This document shows, piece after piece, positions 59,491 through 64,000 of a stretch of 64,000 nucleotides of DNA (its first letter is position 1; each line of letters opens with the position of its first letter). Source of the DNA: Candidatus Accumulibacter conexus (GTDB lineage Bacteria > Pseudomonadota > Gammaproteobacteria > Burkholderiales > Rhodocyclaceae); contig JAGFNJ010000019.1 in the NCBI GenBank assembly GCA_017592775.1, forward strand, positions 19,578 to 83,577, given 5' to 3'. The position numbers and the translations under genes are program-made. A model generated the notes under the pieces. It made no database searches, was not told the DNA's origin, and saw only the letters and a list, made by a program, of their open reading frames with translations.

Positions 59491-59548
59491 ATAGCAATTT
59501 ATCTGTGTTTATACGATTCGACGCGTATACATGCGAATAGACTGCTAT
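59491..59548. promoter_or_regulatory. 58-bp nested dyad upstream of AAA ATPase gene
   Basis: ATAGCA (59491-59496) pairs with TGCTAT (59543-59548), and TATACG (59510-59515) with CGTATA (59524-59529), about one centre at 59519.5. In all, 20 of 29 half-site positions match. It is clearly less GC-rich than the surroundings and begins 14 bases upstream of the AAA start. It may be an operator or a hairpin in the leader; the rest of 59549-59643 shows nothing. Confidence 0.65.
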
Positions 59549-59643
59549 CAAACACCTCGCCAGCCGATGCCGCCGAGGCAGGCCGCCGAATCATCGGAAT
59601 CCGGCAAAGGCCGATGAACGCCAACCCGCCGTCAGTCTGTTCC

Positions 59644-61599
59644 TCAAGCCCCCGTGTCGGCCAGCACCTCCGCCCGCACGTAGGCCTTGAAGTCCGCCAC
59701 GGCGGTGAAACACCGGTAGCCCGCCTGGCTGGCCATGGCCACCATCGGCGCCTCTTCGTACAGCAGCACGGCCACCGGCTGGCTCAGCTCTTCCTGCAGG
59801 CCCTGCGGCCACGCCAGGTCGAACACCGCGCGCTGTTCGCCGGTCACCGGGTCGGCGAAATCGAAGCGGACCACGCCACGCGGCAGGCCCTGGGCTTCGA
59901 CCCAGTCGTTCAGGGCTTCGAGTTGCTCCTCTTCCTCGTCGCTCGTCACGCCGCCGAGCACCGTCGGTGCCGCGGGCGCAACGGCTGCCCGGGCTTCCAG
60001 CCAGTGCAGGTCACCGTGCAGCAGCTCTTCCATGCGCCGGTTCATCTCGGCGGCCAGCAGCGTCTTCCGCGCTTCGAGGAAGTCGCGGAAGTTCTCGATC
60101 TTCCACAGTTGCGGGTCCATCGGGATCCACTGCGACGCCAGCGCCCCAGGGTGGCTCGCCTCGAACTCGGGGAAGTACTCCTGCGGCAAGCGGTCGCTGA
60201 TCTTGAGGTTGGTGTCCTTGGTCTGGAAGGCGAAGTTGGCCAGCGCATTCACCTCCGGCCGGCGGAACCTGGCCTTGTGCTTGTAGAGCTGCGCCTTCGG
60301 GAAGATGTGGTGCACCTCCAGCTTGCTCATCCTGCCCAGCAGGCTGGCCTTCAGCGGCAGCCCGCTGCCCCAGTCGCGCGCCTCGCCCATCCGCGTCAGC
60401 AGGTACAGCACCGGGTAGAAGCGCGCGCCGACACTCCCGCCGGTGAAATGCCCCGGCTCCACGCGCAGCCCGCCATGCCACAGCCGCAACTGCTCCAGCA
60501 GCTTGTCGAGCCCGCCGTCGTCGCCTTCGAGTGCCTCCAGGTCCTGGTCGACGAACGACTCGGTCGAGCCCGAGAACCGGCCCCACATGCCGGCCTGCAG
60601 GAACCAGAACAGCAGCTTGTCGCGATCCTTCTCGTCCAGCGGGCCGGTGTGCTTGTCGAGGAAGCGCACCATCACCGGCACGCCGAAGCGGCCGAAGAAC
60701 ACCTGGTCATGGTCGAGGCCCAGCCGGCCGCCGATCAGGTTCAGCGACGCGTCGATGTGCTTGGTGGCGCGCTTCAACGCGGCCTGCACCTCGTCGGCCG
60801 TCTTGTCGTGCAGGTGCAGGAACTTGGCCTCGCCGGTGAGCACGGTGGTGATGGACCGCAGCAGCCAGTCCAGGTTGAAGTGGAAGCCGGCGCCCGTCCA
60901 GCGCTTCAGCTCGGCCGTCATCTGGTCGCGCGCCTCCGGCCAGTCGGCGCAGATCCTGGCCAGCGCGAGGTCCCCCTTCGACAGCTTGGTGCCGCCGCTG
61001 TTGACGCGGTTGAAGATGTCCACCACCACGTCCAGCGTCTTGTCGGCGCCGGTCACCTCCTCGACGTGCAGCTCGATGTCGCTCACGCTCAGCAGCCGGC
61101 TCAGCCGCGCCACGTAGTCGCCCACCTTGGGCGCCAGGGCCGGCTGCGTGCTCAGCCGGGTGACGAACTCGCCCAGGCCGGCCGTGCCCTTCTGCATCAG
61201 CGCCGTGACGTCGATCCAGCGCGCGTCGTCCTTCATCGTCACCGGCTGGTAGAAGGCGAACTTCTCGTCCTCCAGATGGAAATGCAGGCCGGTGAAGGCC
61301 TGCGCATTGCCATCGAAGAAGCGTGGCGGCTTGCCGCGGATCACGCCGTACAGCGAGGTCATGCGTTGCTGCCCGTCGAGCAGCAGCTTCACGACACCCG
61401 GCGCCAGCGGGCCTTCGCCGCGGTGCGCGGCGGTCTTGCTCTCGGTGGCCCACACCAGCAGGCCACCCACGGGGTGGCGGCGATACAGCGACTCGAACAG
61501 CCCGCGCACCTGGTCGCGGTTCCAAACATAGCCACGCTGGAATTCCGGCAGCGCCATGTGCCGGCTGTCGATGTGATCCAGGATCGTCGAGATCTTCAT
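59644..61599 (-). CDS. DUF262/DUF1524 GmrSD-like restriction nuclease
   Basis: A 651-residue protein with an N-terminal DUF262 domain (PEFQRGYVWNRDQVRGLFESL, then LLLDGQQRMTSLYG) and a C-terminal HNH-like DUF1524 part (LEVHHIFPKAQLYKHK). This is the GmrS plus GmrD layout of type IV enzymes acting on glucosylated or otherwise modified phage DNA, and related proteins occur in several defence systems. DGQQR is the predicted nucleotide site. Its ATG overlaps the hsdS stop by 4 bases, so it is embedded in the restriction operon. Confidence 0.9.
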   Translation of the reverse strand: MKISTILDHIDSRHMALPEFQRGYVWNRDQVRGLFESLYRRHPVGGLLVWATESKTAAHRGEGPLAPGVVKLLLDGQQRMTSLYGVIRGKPPRFFDGNAQAFTGLHFHLEDEKFAFYQPVTMKDDARWIDVTALMQKGTAGLGEFVTRLSTQPALAPKVGDYVARLSRLLSVSDIELHVEEVTGADKTLDVVVDIFNRVNSGGTKLSKGDLALARICADWPEARDQMTAELKRWTGAGFHFNLDWLLRSITTVLTGEAKFLHLHDKTADEVQAALKRATKHIDASLNLIGGRLGLDHDQVFFGRFGVPVMVRFLDKHTGPLDEKDRDKLLFWFLQAGMWGRFSGSTESFVDQDLEALEGDDGGLDKLLEQLRLWHGGLRVEPGHFTGGSVGARFYPVLYLLTRMGEARDWGSGLPLKASLLGRMSKLEVHHIFPKAQLYKHKARFRRPEVNALANFAFQTKDTNLKISDRLPQEYFPEFEASHPGALASQWIPMDPQLWKIENFRDFLEARKTLLAAEMNRRMEELLHGDLHWLEARAAVAPAAPTVLGGVTSDEEEEQLEALNDWVEAQGLPRGVVRFDFADPVTGEQRAVFDLAWPQGLQEELSQPVAVLLYEEAPMVAMASQAGYRCFTAVADFKAYVRAEVLADTGA

Positions 61600-62837
61600 G
61601 TGAGGCGGATCCTCCCTGTCAGCAGCGCCTGCATCATGCCCTGCTTGAGTTGGCGGGTCTTGTCGCGGCGGGTTTCGAGAGCAGCGAGTTCGGCGTCCAT
61701 GTCGGAGAGCACCTGGGCGATCGCTCGCTGTTCAGCCAGCGATGGCAGCGCAACCGGCAACCGACGAAGAATCTGCGTGTTCAACGAGGGCATCGTCTGG
61801 CCCACCGCCACTTCCCGCACACGCTGCTTGAATGGTTCGCTGTGGAACTGGTGACTCAAGAAGGCAGGATCAGCGCGGCCTCTCTTTATGCGAACTCGCA
61901 GCAGCCGCCCGGAGAACAGCCATCCTGACTCTGCATCGGTGACCAGCGCATTGCGATCAACCGAGCCCACTCGACTGAACACCACGTCACCAGCCTCCAA
62001 CGAGTAGACTCGGAGACGTCGGTAGTCCTCATCCGAGACCAATGGCAAGTTCTGCAGCGTGATCGATCGCTCCCCGAGATGCTCCACCGTAATGATCGGG
62101 GTGCCAACTTCAACGTAGTCGCTTTCGTGAAGCGACGAGCCGAACGGGCCTGTCTTCACGTCAGCAACATCTCCGATCGTCGCGCCACGCCATGCATCCT
62201 GAAAACCAGGCAACCGGGTCCGTCCGGAAAGCAACTGCTGCATCGCGGCCTGCTTGAGGTCGCGCCTTCTAGCGATCAGTTGGTTTAGCCCAGTGAGCAG
62301 GGCGTCGACATTCGACAATGCATCCGCGATCGCGGTCCTCTCGTCATGCGCCTGTGGATATGGCATCCAGAAGCCATTTAGGCTCGCGTTCGTGATCTGG
62401 TTGATCGTGGCGCCAAGGTGCGCCTCGATTTGCCGCCTCATCGCATCGGACTGCAGGTTGTAGAAGACGATACCGTGATCGGCTGTGCGAAACACCGCCA
62501 TGAAGGCACCAAAGGCCATCCGAGCGGCGCGCTCGTCAATCTTTGCGCACTTGCCGATCAGCGCTCGACTGCCGTTTCGCGCACAGATGAGGATGTCGTC
62601 CTTTCGGACCAGCGCGCGATCGGGCACAGACATCTTCACGAACACGTTGTCGTCGAACTTGAGCGCCCCGTCCTCGACGTTGGATGACCTCAAGACGAGC
62701 GTGCCCGAGCGACTCACGTTCTTCGGGCTGTAAGTCAACCCGATGAACGACTCGCCGATCTTGCCAAGTTGCGTCCACGACCAGCCCGCCGGGAGTCTCC
62801 CAAGGTCGGAAGCTAGGGTGGGAGTGAGTACCGTCAC
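61596..62837 (-). CDS. hsdS: Type I restriction specificity subunit S
   Basis: A 413-residue HsdS with two target-recognition domains separated by a helical spacer (about 175-205: DALLTGLNQLIARRRDLKQAAMQQLLSG) and closed by a second one (LAALETRRDKTRQLKQGMMQALLTG). It sets the DNA sequence recognised. Each half ends with the PSLAEQRAIAQVL-type block. It overlaps the hsdM remnant by 4 bases. Confidence 0.95.
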   Translation of the reverse strand: MTVLTPTLASDLGRLPAGWSWTQLGKIGESFIGLTYSPKNVSRSGTLVLRSSNVEDGALKFDDNVFVKMSVPDRALVRKDDILICARNGSRALIGKCAKIDERAARMAFGAFMAVFRTADHGIVFYNLQSDAMRRQIEAHLGATINQITNASLNGFWMPYPQAHDERTAIADALSNVDALLTGLNQLIARRRDLKQAAMQQLLSGRTRLPGFQDAWRGATIGDVADVKTGPFGSSLHESDYVEVGTPIITVEHLGERSITLQNLPLVSDEDYRRLRVYSLEAGDVVFSRVGSVDRNALVTDAESGWLFSGRLLRVRIKRGRADPAFLSHQFHSEPFKQRVREVAVGQTMPSLNTQILRRLPVALPSLAEQRAIAQVLSDMDAELAALETRRDKTRQLKQGMMQALLTGRIRLT

Positions 62838-63799
62838 TGGAAACCCATCGCCTTCAGGTGCCCGGCAACTCTGCCAGACAAGACTTCCACGCTCTCGGCA
62901 AGAAGCGGAATGGGCGTCACGTAGCGCTCGGCGAGGGTGCGCAGGCGCTCGGTGAGTGCATAGCTGACACGGTCCAACTCTTCGTCGATGCGGGCGATCA
63001 GGTTAGCCAGCCACTTGTCGTCGATTACCAGCACCTTGACCTCGTCGGCGGTGAGCTGCCCGAACTGCAACACCACCTTGGCGGCCAGCGCCTTCTGCGC
63101 ATCCTTCAGCTTCTTGCCAGCCGCCGCCTCTCTGTCGAACAGCGCCAGCACCTTCTCCAGCACGTCGCGCGCGTCGTCGGCATCCTTGTCACCCCGAATC
63201 TCGCGCAGCCGGTCCTTCACGCCCTTGGCCGTGACCTTGCCCCTGTCGTTCTTGGCCTCGTCCAGCGGCCCGTCGTCGGCGCCGTGCTCCTCGATCAGCT
63301 CCTCCAGTTGCAGCGTCACCGCATAGCGTTCGGCTTCCAGCGCATCCACCTGCGCCTGTTCCTTGGCGAAGTAGCGCGCGACAACCAGTTGCTCGGGGAT
63401 CAGGTCGAAATTCGGCTTGCCGTCGGCCATGGCCTGCCAGTCGTCCAGCGCGATGGCCCAGGCGTCGTCGTTCATCGTCTCGTCCCAGTAGTCCATCAGC
63501 CGCTGGTAGACGTCGTAGGCGTCGAGCAGCGGTGCGCCCTGGAAAGCGGCGAGCAAGGCCTCGGACAGCGTCTCGATCAGGTGCTTGGGTGAGTCGCCGG
63601 GCTTGAGCGCCACGAGGCCGGGGCGCTGCGCAACGCGCCAGTCCTCGAAGCGCGCCTGCACCCGCTGCCGGAAGGCCGTGAACTCCGGGTGGCCAAAGAT
63701 CGTGGCCTTCACCTGCGTGGCCTCCACCAGCAGCCGGCTGTAGCCGGGGCTGCCGGCCGATTCGAACAGTTGGGCGCGCACACCGGGCAGTACCTGCTG
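62834..63799 (-). pseudogene. hsdM: hsdM remnant: C-terminal part only of the type I methyltransferase subunit
   Basis: About 320 codons match the C-terminal region of a large HsdM: VLPGVRAQLFESAGSPGYSR, VKATIFGHPEFTAF, LLDAYDVYQRLMDYWDETM. The N6-adenine methylase core with NPPY and the FxGxG motif is absent. An in-frame TAA at 63800-63802 lies right before the first HsdM-like residues, where the sequence changes character. A GTG at 63781 could start a 315-residue product, but it would lack the enzyme. Without M, restriction by this system should be impossible unless M is supplied elsewhere. Confidence 0.85.
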
Positions 63800-64000
63800 T
63801 TACGTCTTCCTCTCCCAGAGGGCTGAGGCGCTCGCTCATCCCGGGAACGGAGAGGCCTTGAGCAGGAACGCGTCCTGAAGGAGGCTGGGACGCTTCGGGA
63901 GGAGGGAGGGCTGGAGAACCTCTGCTATCGTGGGAAGCTTGACGAGCGCCCGGATAGAAAGGAGCCCAGCCCATGCGCCGAATTGTAGCCGGCATCACCA
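63800..64000. other. Unrelated DNA joined to hsdM (possible mobile-element end)
   Basis: From 63800 the sequence no longer encodes HsdM in any frame and is probably the edge of an inserted or rearranged segment. An ATG at 63974 preceded by GAAAGGAG opens a rightward frame (MRRIVAGIT) cut by the window edge. It may be a transposase or an unrelated gene; nine residues are too few to tell. No terminal repeat could be confirmed from one side. Confidence 0.5.

Noticed and set aside
63974-64000. MRRIVAGIT start as a dihydrofolate reductase-like protein or a transposase
   Set aside because: Only nine codons are visible before the window ends, so no family can be supported.

Overview
The window reads as a GC-rich chromosomal segment of a betaproteobacterium, most likely of the Rhodocyclales and resembling Candidatus Accumulibacter. 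This is inferred from remembered gene content (a DUF3579 protein, a PHA depolymerase-phasin pair, a STAS protein ahead of hslVU, a YejM-type sulfatase next to a RatA-type protein) and not from a search. Genes are packed on both strands, start and stop codons often overlap by 4 bases, and GTG or TTG starts are common.

Layout. 1-10.4 kb: a P-type ATPase cut by the left edge, thiol peroxidase with an overlapping IclR regulator, a Cys-cluster protein, uppP, a YqiA-type esterase, an RNase II-family exonuclease, a TonB-type protein, aroE, mtgA and a LapA-type protein, almost all rightward. 10.5-18.2 kb: rhlE, the ATP-grasp/alpha-E pair, tRNA-Val(CAC), DUF3579, ybiB and a two-domain L,D-transpeptidase. 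18.3-24.1 kb: secreted PHA depolymerase and phasin, gamma-glutamyltransferase, gltX, then tRNA-Ala(GGC) and tRNA-Glu(UUC). 24.3-27.6 kb: a sigma-54 module with a PAS enhancer-binding protein divergent from a truncated Rieske protein, a NifX-like protein and a metallo-beta-lactamase-fold protein. 28.2-37.4 kb: Cys-cluster protein, dtd, arsN2, CDF exporter, SLAC1/TehA channel, YejM-like sulfatase, RatA-like protein, glnS, arsC and a CBS protein. 37.8-42.9 kb: a leftward MacAB-type ABC export cluster and a TPR lipoprotein-like or periplasmic protein.

43.2-52.9 kb is a proteostasis block: STAS protein, hslV, hslU, then grpE, dnaK and dnaJ. Good sigma-32-type promoters precede grpE and dnaK. Between the two chaperone sets lies a leftward operon of a Ser/Thr kinase with a cyclic-nucleotide-binding domain, TerC and a universal stress protein. 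Directly behind dnaJ are two related short inverted-repeat elements, the first beginning on the dnaJ stop codon, followed by an orphan amino-acid-type binding protein.

54.8-64 kb is a leftward defence island: remnant of hsdM, hsdS, a DUF262/DUF1524 (GmrSD-like) nuclease, an AAA ATPase with a winged-helix end, hsdR and a YgjP-type metallopeptidase. hsdM has lost its whole methyltransferase part at a junction near 63,800 with unrelated DNA. A 58-bp nested dyad lies ahead of the AAA gene. The sigma-54 module and the rearranged defence island are the least ordinary parts of the window.
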